Positions 34,201 to 47,100 of a stretch of DNA of 64,000 bases are shown one piece after another. Where the stretch lies: the NCBI GenBank assembly GCA_914767715.1, contig OU612071.1, positions 12,817,493 to 12,881,492 of the forward strand, in the 5' to 3' direction. A program made the position numbers and the translations under genes. This DNA comes from Membranipora membranacea. Lineage: Eukaryota > Bryozoa > Gymnolaemata > Cheilostomatida > Membraniporidae. The notes beneath the pieces were generated by a model that worked only from the letters and a program-made list of their open reading frames with translations, did no database searches and was not told the DNA's origin. Numbering within the stretch: the first letter of the stretch is position 1; each line of letters starts with the position of its first letter.

Positions 34201-36947
34201 GCCTTGCTGGTTGGTAAACTATACCGAATGGGAAAACTGTCTGAAATACTGCAACTAGATGGCCAGGTAACCATTTTTTATCTTTCCATACGCAATATAA
34301 GTTGGAATGCAAAAATCTTGTGTAAGACGCTGTGTCCACACATGTATGGAGTGCATTTGTAAAAAACCGGTGTTGATACATGTGCCAGAGATAGAGGAAT
34401 GATAAACTTGAGCTGTTATCTGAATATTATTCCAGTCTCTGTGTTAGAAATAAAATTAATTCACAAAGTATTGTCAATTTGTTAATTGACCCAACATGAA
34501 TAAATAAATCTCGGAAGTAATCAGGTTACTAATTTAACCTAATAGCTGCAACTTGATTATTTTCCAGGACTTGTAACAATTTCGAAATATGGTTAGAGCC
34601 ATCGTAAATTTTTGCAGATTCATTACATTTCAAATCTTGTTGTTTGCAGGATCGATCAAATGCAGCAACAAAACATGATAAAAAGAAGAAACAGCTTGGA
34701 GACACAAGTTCATTCTCTGGCATCGACGAAATGAGGTAAGGCTCTGAACATACCCCAGCCTCCGCAAGTTAGTTAAAGGCTGTGTGTTATTTCGATTAAT
34801 AGGCTGAACTGCCGTTTCCTTGATAGAATCAACAGAAATCTAACAACAAATACTTAAACTGAAAAATATTTACTAAAATTGAATATATGACACAATCAAA
34901 TTAGTGTCAAATTTCAAATAGGTGCAAGTGCTACTGGCATCTAAGCCAAAACTTGAATGATCATAATTATGAAGTAAGAGTGCCATCTTAAAATTTTTGC
35001 GATAGACTCACTAAAAGTTAGTTAGATGAAATGTCACTCTTTTCTTAGAATTTCTCCTCAGGTTCAAGTAGCAGTATGTTATAAGTTTTAGCCTACTCAC
35101 ATACAAATTTACGCTATAACCTACCCAAGTTATATATAGAGCACTTAAGTAGGAGTTGTACTCAATCACCTGTGCTTGCTATGTAAGAACATTTCCTCAA
35201 AACAACAAAACAAGTTCTGAGCTAATTAATGTATAGGTAAAAGTACACGGATCAGTGCAGGAAAAAAACAACACATTCAATGCAGGGATAGTCACTTAAA
35301 TAATTTCGGTCAGAGCTGAACCAAACTTCTGACTTCATCAAATGTGTGGTAGACCTACAAATAAGCAGTTATTCAGAGAGGACTGAGGTTTTGACCTTAA
35401 AGTACATGTCTGTGTCTGAATAACATCAGGTTAGTAGGAGGAGTTCAGTGAATCAATGTGAGTGGTGACTCAGACTCTATTTTTATAGGTGTTGCAATTA
35501 GTCTGGTCTAGATTTGTTTACTGTAAAATCCAGGTTTAAGACTCCAAGTACGTTCAGCATAAATGAATGAGCTATTAGACAGCTAAAAAAAAAGGTTCAT
35601 CTTTGCGCATGATGTTGTTAAAAGATTTTGACGCATTGATGGAAACTCTGCAACTTCGTTCTAGACATTTAAATCAGGTAGTCTCTCCCTTCTCATCGAG
35701 CCAATGTATTAGTTTTGGCACAATTGAGCTTTCTCATCTAGGGGTGTTGGGGTGATGCGATTGGATTGGCAATCGGTGAAAACAGGAGCCTTGTACTATT
35801 TCCATTTAACTGGATTAGTGGAGCCTTCAGCTGCTTGTTGCTTATTCTGGCCCCCAGTGCTCTCTAAGTACCTACTTCCAGTGCTTTCTCCTGTTGAAGC
35901 TTACAATAGCCTGATATGGCTAAATATTTTTATATAGCATGTCAACCTGCCGGAAACCAATCAAATCTTATTAAAACCGACACTTTATAGATTGTCACCT
36001 ATTAAACAATGACTGATCGATTTACTGCTCTGAGCTCTCCAGGACAGTGACTTCCACCAAATTAGCATCGTGGTGCAATTTCTGATTCTGTCATAACACA
36101 AGAATAAATAATGGATAGTGAGGTTTAGAATCAACTTACAATAACTAGTTTTTGGAGGATGGAAGTAATAAATTTAACTTCCATTCCTATGAATTCCTCC
36201 AAAAAGTCAACTCTGAGGAAGATAAGTGACCAAACTAATCAATCCAGAATACCAAAACATTGATGCAGAACCCTACAATGGCTCTCAATCACTTTAATCG
36301 AAAAGAGAGCCTTGTCAATTGGATCCATTTATAGCGTGATGAATAAAGTCATGAAGAAAATGTAAAAAATTAATGTATATCGTTTCAATGTTTGCCAATC
36401 AAAACAAAAAACCAGGTGAAGAAATAATCAGTTTATGAATGCCTGTGCGATTACCACACTATACCGACTCATGCGGCTTGCTGGTTATGCTGAGGAGTGA
36501 ATATTTGATTATGGTAGTTTGAGGATGACTAAACAGTAGCTAAAATCAGTTTTTGCCAGCTGGAGTTGGAGTAAGAAGTGATAAGAGTGAATATATGATA
36601 GCTCCTCCAAAACCTTGTGTTGAATGCGAACTTCTTCTCTCGCAATTAGTTTTATCCTCAGCAGAAACTACTGTCTTGATCTCTATACTCAATTTATCTA
36701 TTGTAGGAGCTGTACAAGACTTGTGCTTATAAGCTCAGTGATATTTGCTGCCCTAGTGGTGCCTCGCGGGATCTCTGTCACTAAGTTCCTCGATGCTAAC
36801 TGGACGTATTCGAGTAAGGCTGAATATCAATTTGATGTGTTCTCATACATCCTTCAGTATCTCAGCCATTCGACCAAACTTATCGTCTTTATGATGACAT
36901 CGAAGCAGTTCTCATTGCGGAACACTCAAAAAGAACATGTGAAATAA
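31299..36947 (+). CDS. Class A peptide-type GPCR 2, close paralogue of GPCR 1
   Basis: Six exons (31299-31461, 31587-31822, 32165-32362, 34147-34266, 34650-34735, 36707-36947) join in phase to 347 residues. Exons 1-3 have the same lengths as in GPCR 1 (163, 236, 198 nt); exons 4-5 differ only in the short third intracellular loop. The N-terminus MVDSASNTTGLPIMPAYF is nearly the same. TM3 ends CSDRL, ECL2 has YIQCVP, TM6 LPRGIS, and TM7 ends SHSTKLIVF, again without NPxxY. The second intracellular loop lacks the basic residues of GPCR 1 (SASTTAV against SARRTTV). The gene is about 2.4 kb downstream of GPCR 1 in the same orientation, a tandem duplicate. A polyadenylation signal AATAAA is at 37366-37371. 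Confidence 0.9.
32451..32689 (-). mobile_element. Short MITE-like repeat, copy B, in GPCR 2 intron 3
   Basis: Inverted relative to copy A at 24492-24735. The two ends of this copy are themselves inverted repeats: CAGGACCGTAGTT at the left, and AACTACGGGCCTG at the right as its near reverse complement (one mismatch). This terminal structure and the lack of an ORF point to a non-autonomous DNA transposon. Confidence 0.7.
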
Positions 36948-39126
36948 GTGATTGCTCATAGTAACAACAATTTTTGTTCCCTATAATTCAAAAGGTTATG
37001 GGTTAAAAGATATGGCGCTTCACGTATTTATAAACTAAAGGGACGATCAAGGCCACTGTAATATATTGTTTGGCAAACACCTGGATCTTGGATTTTATTC
37101 ACGCAAAGAGTATCACAAGGGCAGAAATGACCTATATATACCAAAACTTTGTTTTTACCCCTATTGCTGTTATTAATAGTGAGTGATTTAGGGTCAAGAA
37201 ATATGGGAATATGCCTGATACAGATTTACGACGATATGTAAACGTGTGCGCTCACAGATAATGCATTTATAACCATGTAAAAACGTTAAACTTTTTACCT
37301 ACCAACATAATAAATGCCTGGATATCAGCCCCGTTGTGGAACAAGGTGGTTCGGGCATTTTGAATAATAAAATATCAAAAGTAAGACATTATTTGATGCA
37401 CACCATATTATGTGGTGATTTATATTTCCATTTTTTTGTATTTTAATTGTCAAAGCTTCCTTTACTGCCATTTTTTGTGCACCTAGATGACATTGCATCA
37501 TTTTATGCAATGATACTTATTTTTTGTTTTAGCCTTGCCAATTGTTGATATATTTTTAATGTCCGTTTAAGCGCATTGATGTGTTTTACCTATTACCACA
37601 TTAATGGCCAACATTTTTCAGCTTTACTGAGATATTTAATTTTGCGGTGATGAAACATGTTAGGCCTATTCAAAAAATGAATTAACCTTTTTGCTAATTT
37701 TATAACATGATGCAACAATTATTATACACGGTGATCATGTGCGCACTAAAGTGAGTACCGATTCATTAAACCAAGGAGTAACTATTATTCCTTGCTATTA
37801 CTCCTTGATTAAACATGAATAACAGTTATCAAGGCTATTAACTCAGATAATAATTTCTACGATTATCCCGGCTAATCTACATGTGATCATGTAAAGGCCA
37901 CTCTAAGCTTATAAGAAAGAATCAGACTCACAAGGAGATTGAGAGGCATTAATTGTTGTGTTATATTTACCTCCATGAATGTCACATATTTAAACGGATT
38001 ATTCATTACTTCCACAGTAAGAAGGAATCGTGGATTATTAATCTCAGGATAAAGGGCATTTATAATTAGCACTCTGTCTTAATTGGGGTAATAGTCCTAT
38101 CGATACATATGTGTAGGAATTCCACAACCCAAATGATGTTTACGCTAGTGTTGACCAAGTGCCTACACAGTTTTCCAAATTGATCAGATGTATTATCAAT
38201 GATTACTGATATCAATTGAGACAAATTTGGCCATATTAGTACTTCAAAATGTTCAACATGGCTGATGTCATTTGATGCAAAACTCATTTAATTGGAAGTG
38301 AGAATATTAAAATGTGGAGATGCTGTGCTAGAACTTGAACTTGAGTTGAATAAGTGAGGGTGGGAGTATATCTCACCCTCCATTGTTGAATAAGTGATGT
38401 TTGTAGTTCTCTGCCCCTGCATATCAAGAGGAGAAAAATCTTCATCAGAGTAACTATCAAAGATCACATGACATTTTTTTAAATCTTTTTTTCCTTCACA
38501 TTATTTTCGGTATTCCGTAAGACATTCTCAAAAGTTGAGTAATACTCCAAATAAATTTTGCATATATGCATAGTTTAGAAAAATAACTTGACAAATTGAT
38601 TGATGTACAAGCGAGGCTGAGAGGTTTAGCATGATAACAGGGTGCAAGATTGAGGGAAGAACTTGCAGCATAGGAGACTGTTATCATAAAGAAAGTATAT
38701 AATACTTTTAATACAATGTTACAATTCAATTAATCTCTGCTTCTAGTACTTTTATAGTACTGTTTACACGACAATTGCAAACATTCCTTTTTAGCAGCAG
38801 CATGATATCATGTGTACAGATAAACTTTAACTAGTTATGTTTGATGTCACTTAAATAGCATCAAACTACTTCCCCACTTTGAACAGCAATGTCTAAGCAG
38901 CTCAAAAAGTATTAATCTTTCCTCTTGCACCATATCAAAAGTAATCAGACTTGACATTACTAGAACTAATAAATTCCATCCAACTGAGATAACTTTCAAG
39001 CTGGTAGAGTTTTAGAAATGGGGAAGTATTTAATCATTACATCATTACATAAACAGGACTGTGGAGGCAGGGTGTGGATGGTTGTGCTGCTGGCTGTCAC
39101 AAAAGTGCACAAATAACAGAAATGAT
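36948..39126. other. Spacer downstream of GPCR 2
   Basis: The 3' UTR of GPCR 2, then AT-rich sequence. Short minus-strand frames (37325, 37887, 38066, 38496) resemble no known protein and are probably chance. Confidence 0.4.
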
Positions 39127-39194
39127 GGATCAAAGTTGAATTGCGGAGATCAAATCTTTATAAAAATTTGATCTCCACAATTCAACTTTGATCC
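39127..39194. repeat. Near-perfect 68-bp palindrome
   Basis: Two 33-bp arms (39127-39159 and 39162-39194) are reverse complements with two mismatches, separated by only 2 bp. The left arm starts GGATCAAAGTTGAATTG. No TSD is obvious. It may be a foldback remnant or encode a hairpin RNA. Confidence 0.9.
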
Positions 39195-40042
39195 GTAGAC
39201 TTAATGTGAATATAATTGAGCTTATCTCTTGTAAGTCCTGTCATCATCATAATTTTTACTGATATATTTCTTATCTAATATCAACCTCATACCCAGCTGC
39301 CTTGTAAAGGCCATATTTCAGCATTCCAGGTAATTTGATACCCTAGATGTCCTGAAAGCACAAGGTATGCACAGAGCATTACAATATAACATGGTGTCAA
39401 CGGGGAGATTAAATCTAATTTAAAAGATCATCCTTGGGAACCCTCTTACTAGTACTGTGATTATTATTATCTATGGACATCATTTTGATAACAAAAAGAA
39501 ATTGTTTGGTCCAACCTAAGGACTGCACCTCCCACCAGACACATAACTTAGGTTATTAGGATTTACGTTCGCTTAGCTGCCTGAGAAAATCCCACCATTA
39601 GTTGTGTCTTTTTTTTAAAACCACATACCTAAAGTTGGGAAACTGAAGAAATTCTTCAGTTTAAAATGGATTAAAAGACAAAGCCAACGCTTGATCACTG
39701 CAGCGTCATGACATTCATATTATTTACTGTTATGCTTAAAGTACATATACATACACCTTTATAGTTGAATACAATGAAGCATCATGACGCTTCTAGGCTT
39801 GGAGGCTAAGAACAAAATGTCACTGCCATAGCTAATAATCACCTAATTAGTTTATGGCAGATATGGCCTCAGATTCTAAGATACATCACAACCCCCTCAT
39901 GAGGAGTTTAGCAACCCTTTTTAGAGCCAGCACAGATATTAGAGTTTTTTGCTTTATTCATGCAGGGAAAAAATATTTCACTCATCTTTTAAGGTTCTCA
40001 GCCGCAGATTTTATAAAGATTTTTAAGGTCTTGTGGAAACTA
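39195..40042. other. Spacer
   Basis: No gene supported. The 73-codon frame from 39854 ends inside the next inverted-repeat element and is not recognisable. Confidence 0.35.
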
Positions 40043-40341
40043 GAATATTGGGGGCCCCCCCTACTTATAGTATAGATTATAGATGACCATTTCTTAGCTT
40101 ATAGGCTTGTAGGCTTATAAATAGATGCAAGTAAAGATATAGATTTATAGATGTTATCAATGTAAAGATATAGATTTCTTAATGTATCTCTAAAGTGCTG
40201 TCAGTGCTGTGTGTCTCCTGTGCTCTCTTTGTGTGTGTATGATCGTTGTGTAGCAAAGCAGCGCGCTTAAGTTCATAGATTGGGATTCTTTATTTATAGA
40301 TATTATAGACAGTCCTGTGTGGGGGGAGCCCCAATATTGGG
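40043..40341. mobile_element. Possible MITE with GC-rich inverted ends
   Basis: The left end GAATATTGGGGGCCCCCC (40043-40060) and right end GGGGGGAGCCCCAATATTGG (40321-40340) are imperfect reverse complements of about 18-20 bp. The interior has repeated short motifs such as AAAGATATAGATTT near 40132 and 40163. No target-site duplication is clear, so the call is moderate. Confidence 0.45.
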
Positions 40342-41112
40342 AGACAACAACTAAACAAACCTAACAAAACGATTATAAGTTGCATTAATTTTCTTCCCTC
40401 ACTTTACTCATCACATACTGTCCTTGGGTATACTGATGGGACAGCAAGCTCACTAGTATTTATCCTTCAATGTGATGAATTTTGACTGAGTACAGAGGGT
40501 CTGTTACTTGAACTAAACTCTATTTAATGAAATCTCTAGAAAATTGTAATAATTCAAAACTGTTTCTGTCACACATGGTCTTACAACATGAAGGTTTCTT
40601 TTTTCTGCTGTTTTTTCATAGTTGTAATAAAATGCTCCTTGAAAAGTTTGGGTAATTGATGCATGGTAATGAAAAAACAAAGGAATACTATTATGCAAAT
40701 AGAAAAATAGAAATTATTTGAGATAGTATTGCAAAGGTCAAATTATATCAATGTATCGTAATGACCACCACATTTAAAAGAAAGAAAACTGGTTTGACTG
40801 TCGAATTGTTACACCTAGCGTGTTTGTTAACATTGAAAAGGAAAACTATGGGTTAACTTTTGTCAGAAAGAAACATTATTGAGCAAAGAGTGTTCAAAGT
40901 TAAACTGTAGGGGAAATATTTTCCCTACCAACGTAATGATAATATTTGAAATTCCCTCACATTTTGGTGAGGAGGGTAAGATTATTTTGAGCATAGTGTT
41001 CTACAAGCTCTTCCTGAACTTGTAATGATTTCTGAAAGCGCTCTAAGAAAACAAAACTAGCACCATCTATACGCTATTGCAGTGAAGTCCACATTCTCTC
41101 AGAGAACTTGAT
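40342..41112. other. Spacer; probable 3' flank of GPCR 3
   Basis: No gene recognised. It lies past the 3' end of the minus-strand GPCR 3; I see no unambiguous AATAAA on that strand close to the stop. Confidence 0.4.
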
Positions 41113-44100
41113 TCAAGAACTAAACCTAAACTTTTTATGAGCCAACACATATAAAAAGAAGTTAGTGGAGTGATTGAGGTATTGCAGTATATATGCTATG
41201 ATGTCAAGGCCATATTCATGAATGTTATCATAATTCCAGTTAACGTCGATGTAGATTGTTACGGATATACCTCGTGGTAACATCAGGAATACAAACATCA
41301 GTGAGGCCAGGATGACCAACCGAGTGCCTTTCCTGCAAATAAAAAGAAAATAAATTATTTATTCATTTGTTTGTTTACTATTTGTTTATCTATTTGAGTT
41401 TTCTGAAAGTTTGCAGCTAACAGTTGTTGTCAAAAAATAAGTTATCGATCTCTGTCAGAAATATACCCTAAATAAGTAAAAATAAGTTACAGTTTAGTTT
41501 TGGGGTGGTCAGTGGGTGTTAGCTGTTAGCTAGCACTAAATTTCTCTAGCTTAGGTGGGAATCTAATGAAAATATGAGGGCGAGTAACTGTTAGCTTGCC
41601 AAAAAGTCCACTATTTCAAACATGTACGAAATTTTTCTCCTATGAGTATAAAAGGGAATTACAAACAACAAGCAGATCATTCTAATGCGACCCTGGTGTA
41701 CTGCTTTAGATCGCAGATTTTAGACGGCTTGTTATCCAAACAAGTTAACCTTGTTCCCTTATCATTTATCATTCCCTTTTTTGTCTCATTGCTGAATTGT
41801 TTGTGTTCAATAAAATTATGGCATACTAGACATTATATTTGATGTTTGCCCATGTGCATTATTCCCATGCTGTAAACTTGTCCTATCTTTGCTTTGTGGT
41901 TTCATGGTTTGGTAATGAATCAATCTGTATTGCATCTATTCTTATTTTACACATTTAACTACTAAATAAATTGAGGATATTTAAGTTCATTAGGGAAGAT
42001 ATAAATCACTTTTATCTTAAATTTAATTTCGATTTGAATCTAATCAAAGAACTTCATTACTCTCATTTAATTGAAACTGTGACACTGCGGGAGGGATAGC
42101 AACTCTTAATACATGCAAATTGAAACAAGTTTGATCAAAGTTTCGTGTAGATTAACTCACAAAGCTCATTGCACTGATGTGGAACAGCAACTTCCTACTT
42201 TCTAACTTTTTAACGATTTTTTAGAATATCACTTTTTTCAAATCGAAAAGATTGAAACCGTTAAATATGCTCAAAAATAAAAGGAAAAAAAGTGAGGATT
42301 GAGCTTATTTATAAGGTTTACTATCAATTCAATGTCAAAGACAAGATTAGGATAATGCTGAATCATTTCAATAATATAATAGCCATTATTGTATAATAAA
42401 TATGCCAGCTTGAAAGTAATACATGGTGACACTGTTTTGCCACAAGGTCTTGAGATCAAAGAGATAAAAGAAAGTGAGTGAGGCTGGATAATCTTATTTT
42501 AACTACCATATAATTCATTTCTCCCTATCATGCCATTGCTTCTTACCAAAACAAACCACATTTTATTACTCAATGCTAATTTGCTATGCTGAACTAACCT
42601 TTTAACATTACACAAAGTTATACAAATACCAAGGAATGCGCTCATTTGGCAAAGTTTTCCTTCAATGGCTCTTTGGCGCCAGTTTCTATTTTCAATATTT
42701 TTTGCGTTTAGTTTGATGAGGCGTTGCTCATATGTCTGATGATCCAGATCATGGTTCTGGTAATTACTTGTAGAATCATAGAAGAATGATACTAAGGGTA
42801 GAGATGGGACAAGGGTAGGACCATCCCTTAACAATGAAGTCTTGCTAAGTCATAGTCACTAACCAATCAAGAACAGTTTGCATATTTTTTAATGAAAATT
42901 GCTTATTTTAAAAATTGTTTTTGCCCATGTTTGAGAGATGGTTCTGAACATCCGTGAAGTTATTGTCAAATCACTCAATCACTCATCGTCATGACAATCA
43001 TAAAATAATCCTGTTAAATTTAATGTTTTGTAAGTAAAATGTTGAAAATGACTGGACACCCTGCAGCACTTAACGAATTGTGACTGAAGTGAGGATAAAA
43101 GTGAATTGAAGAGCAAAGCCCAGTGCACCAGATGGGCAAAACTTGTGAGAAATGTCTTTAAGTGTGATTAGCCCTGCAACAGCTTTATGTGAGCGGTTCA
43201 CCATAAAAAGCAATCAAACGCCTCAAACTAAGCTTATCTTATTGATATCAGGCTCTTGCATAATCCAAACTCCCAATTCAAGTTTTTAATGATACAGCTA
43301 ATAATTAGAGTATGCCAAGACATCTTTGGGGGAAGGACAAATTATACCATCAAAATTTAAAGCCAGTGATTTAGCTAGTTACTTGGTTTCAAAGGTCCCC
43401 TCGTTCGGGCCTAAGTCCAAACTTCTAAATATGTTCAAAATCCGTCAAATATGATCAGAACTAGAATAACTTTGATATTATATATATATATAATTAATTT
43501 ACATTATCAGATGTATATATATATATACAAGTCGCTTAGCAGTGGGCGTGGTGCAATGGATAGGGAATGGGTCTTTCGATCGAGTGGTCCTGAAATTGAT
43601 TCTCGGCGGTTCACGGTGGCATCAGGTAGGGCATCCAACCTCAAATGCTCCTGCACCACATTAGCCTACAGTCCATACTGATACCGAAAACAAAAAAACA
43701 AGCAACGTAAAGGTTCTGTCACTTGGTATCACAGGGTATCAAGACTATAAATGGACGTGAGTGACATTATATATTACACGCTTACCTGATGCTGCTGAGG
43801 TGTGACCTTGTGACCTCTGACATCTGACTGACCCCAGATGCCCCTGTATCTCCTGTGACTGACACATCTACAGAGGATACACTGGACATATATGAGACTG
43901 AGCTCTCAGCAGTCATAGATATCGAGGACTGACCACCATATGCTCTAGCTACTGTCCTATGTATCTTCTTAGCTCGCTTAAGCCTGCTTAAGATCACAAT
44001 GTTCAGTATAACTATTATTGACGCCGGGATGAAGAAGTAAAGAAGTATCCAGAATTGTACGAGGGCTTTGAAGGCATCAGCTGCTTTTGTATTGTGTTTA

Positions 44101-47100
44101 GGTACGCATTGTTTGTAGCCTTTAAACTCGATGACGCCCATGAAAAAGAAGAATGGTGAATAAACGCAGATACCGACTATTGGTACTATACAACAGGCGA
44201 ATATAGTCCTCCATTTCGTAAATACACCCTTGGTCTGAAACAAAAAAACCAGATAATATGATATACAAAATGCCAAATGACATGATGGCTGAATTAATTG
44301 AAAATACTGAAGCATCACTATCTGATCGATTCCGAGACTGCAAGAGGTCTTCTATACCTAAAATGCTCATGGCATTATGGAACTATCTTCTAAGTGAATG
44401 GGATAGGAAGGTTCTTGCCATGTGCTAAGTGGTGGAGCAATCTGATGTCTATACACTGAGGGGACATCCCAATACAAAATATTCCGTTTTTAAGGGCAAA
44501 AGAAGTACGAAGGGCAGTTGTTGTAAGTAGCGTGCTTCTAGTGCTAAGTACTGTTTGAGGTGAGGTTTATGAGTTTGTTTTGAATAATAATTCTGTTTTT
44601 TAACACGCAAGTTTGATCACATTCCATATCTGGTACCACCACAGCATTTGTGAATGGATTACAGTCATTAACTAATGAGACAGGGAGACTGCCATAATTT
44701 CTGCCAAACAAAAGATCTGAACATGCTTGGTGAGGCTAAAAGAATAATCTTGTAAATTATGTGTAACATAATTTATATGACTGAATCTATATCTAGTTCT
44801 TATGAAGATGAAAATGATCTTCAACTAAATGCAGTGATCACCATTTCCCTGCAACCTCTAAAATTCTTTTCCGACAACAGAAGCAGTTGACAAGTTCTTT
44901 CAGAGCTTTAATCTTGTAAATTATGCAAAATATATCACTCTCTTAGATGAATGAAAGGTATAGGCCTATATGTTTCTTATGAAGAGGCCGTGGTTTGTAT
45001 ATGGAAATCATCTTAGTATAGAGAGTAAAATGATCACCATTTCCATGTAATCATCATAGCTTTGGAATTCTTTTGACAACAGATGCAGTTGACATATTTC
45101 ATCAGAGCTTTAGCCGGTGTTTTTGAACCGGAGATACGCCATGATTGATGGAGCTTGCTTGAAATGGATCCATTGGTACCCTCTTGCAAAAGTAACCTTT
45201 TGATACGGTGCCAATTCTAAAGCCATTTAAACTTTGAGCATCATTAAAATTCTGTTCTATCATGCTTTTTTGAAGGGAGCCGATTGCAAAAAATCTACAT
45301 CTAGTGTGACAAAGCAAAAAGAATGCCTTCTTAATGATAATGAGAATAGGAATATCGAGAGCTCTAAGCTCTTAGGCAATATCACAGCTGACATGATAAT
45401 TCGGCATGGTGAAGTGAAAGCTGGGAATAATAGAGTTCCAATCAAAATCTTCGGCTTAAGTTTCACACTTGGGCCAATGAACACTCACCTTTTACTAGTG
45501 AGCTTTCAGATGTGGTAGTGTGGGGGCGTTAAATACATACACCTAAGGCGAAGTGTTTTGAAAGTGACAAATGAGTTTTGCTGATAATCGTATTGCGGCA
45601 AAGAAATACAATATGACCTGTTACAATCTACCTATCAGAACTTAAAAACTACTATTTTGCAAAATTATTGAAAAAGTTTTTAAATCCGCATTCTGTTCCC
45701 TGTAATATTCATCAGTCCCCTAACGATCTTATACTTGATAATATGTATTTTTGATATTTGATTCCTTGAGTCTCTATCATTTTCAGCAGGGTGTATAACT
45801 TTTTCACTCTCTGATAATATGAACCATATTAGTTTTGTTCTGTTTCTATTGTCTTGTGTGATATTTTATCTTATTACCAAACTACTCCATATTGTTGTGT
45901 ATATTGTAGTCTGAGCCCACCCCCGCCCTATCTAAAACATTTTTAGTGCTTCGGAAGGAAAATCATAATTTCCCACATTACGAACAAGACTTTATAGGGC
46001 ATCGTATCAATATAATATGTCCATTGAGTCCTGTAGTTGATTAAGTTGTATGAAATTATCATGATGTTATAATATTGCATTATTTAAGTATTCATGATAT
46101 ACTCCGATTACTCACCCTCATTGGAAAGCAGACGACAGCGAACCGTTCAGCTGTCATAAGCACAATATACCAAGAAGACATTGTGTTAACTGTGGCGTGA
46201 GCCATGTTAGCAAATCCACAAGAAAAGTCGGAGGTGAAGACGGGGAACCACTCCGCGCCCCAGTAATATGGCACATAGTTGATTACGAAGGCTATGATAA
46301 TTGAGCCCATGTCTGATACTGCGAGGAAAATGAGGAACACCCTTGTAGCTTGACCTACAAAATAAAATATGATTATGTAATAAATCTCTCTTAAGATAAA
46401 ACTATAGGCCAGTATCAAGCTATCAAAGTAGACAGAGCAAACTGACAATATTGACATAATTAGGTAAAAAACAATGATCAACTTAAAAAAAGCATCACAG
46501 TGACATATAGAGACAATTAGAACATTTCCACATGACAAAAGTCGATCGTAGGTCGATTTTGTTGGTTCACTTTATCCATTGTTAGCATAAAAATGGTGAT
46601 GGGAGTGACGGCAATAGCAAATATGTCATAAGCTAATGTGATTTTCATTTTTGTAAACATCTTTGTCATGATGGTGCTTCTCTTTTCTTGCTAACTTTTC
46701 TTTACTGTCTACTGGTCAACAAGATTGAGAGATATAATGAATATGTTGGTACGCATAGCAGGATTCATCTGATGGAAATCGGACGGGCTTGGCACGGCTT
46801 GACATGTTCCTGTAGTGAACATCATGGTCCATGACCACTGGCAGGTCAAGTATAAGCTTACACTTTCCATAAAAGCAAAATTTGGAATCAAGATGACTTC
46901 CAACTTTCTAGTGCCAAGATGTACATTGCACAATTTTGCAACAAGACTGCAAAAGAACTGAATCATGGTCTCAATATAACTGTCACAAGATCAGAAACTC
47001 AATCCAAATATGTTAGTTAGTCTCACTTCAGGTTCATACACAATTATTCTAACACCTTGAATTTTTTAACCTCTTTCTTGAGAGATTGTTGATGAATTTG

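Noticed and set aside
42499-42834. 111-codon minus-strand frame
   Set aside because: It lies in the last intron of GPCR 3, has no domain or splice signals, and has intron-like composition.
45234-45518. 94-codon plus-strand frame
   Set aside because: It lies in an intron of GPCR 3, has overlapping frames on both strands and no recognisable features.
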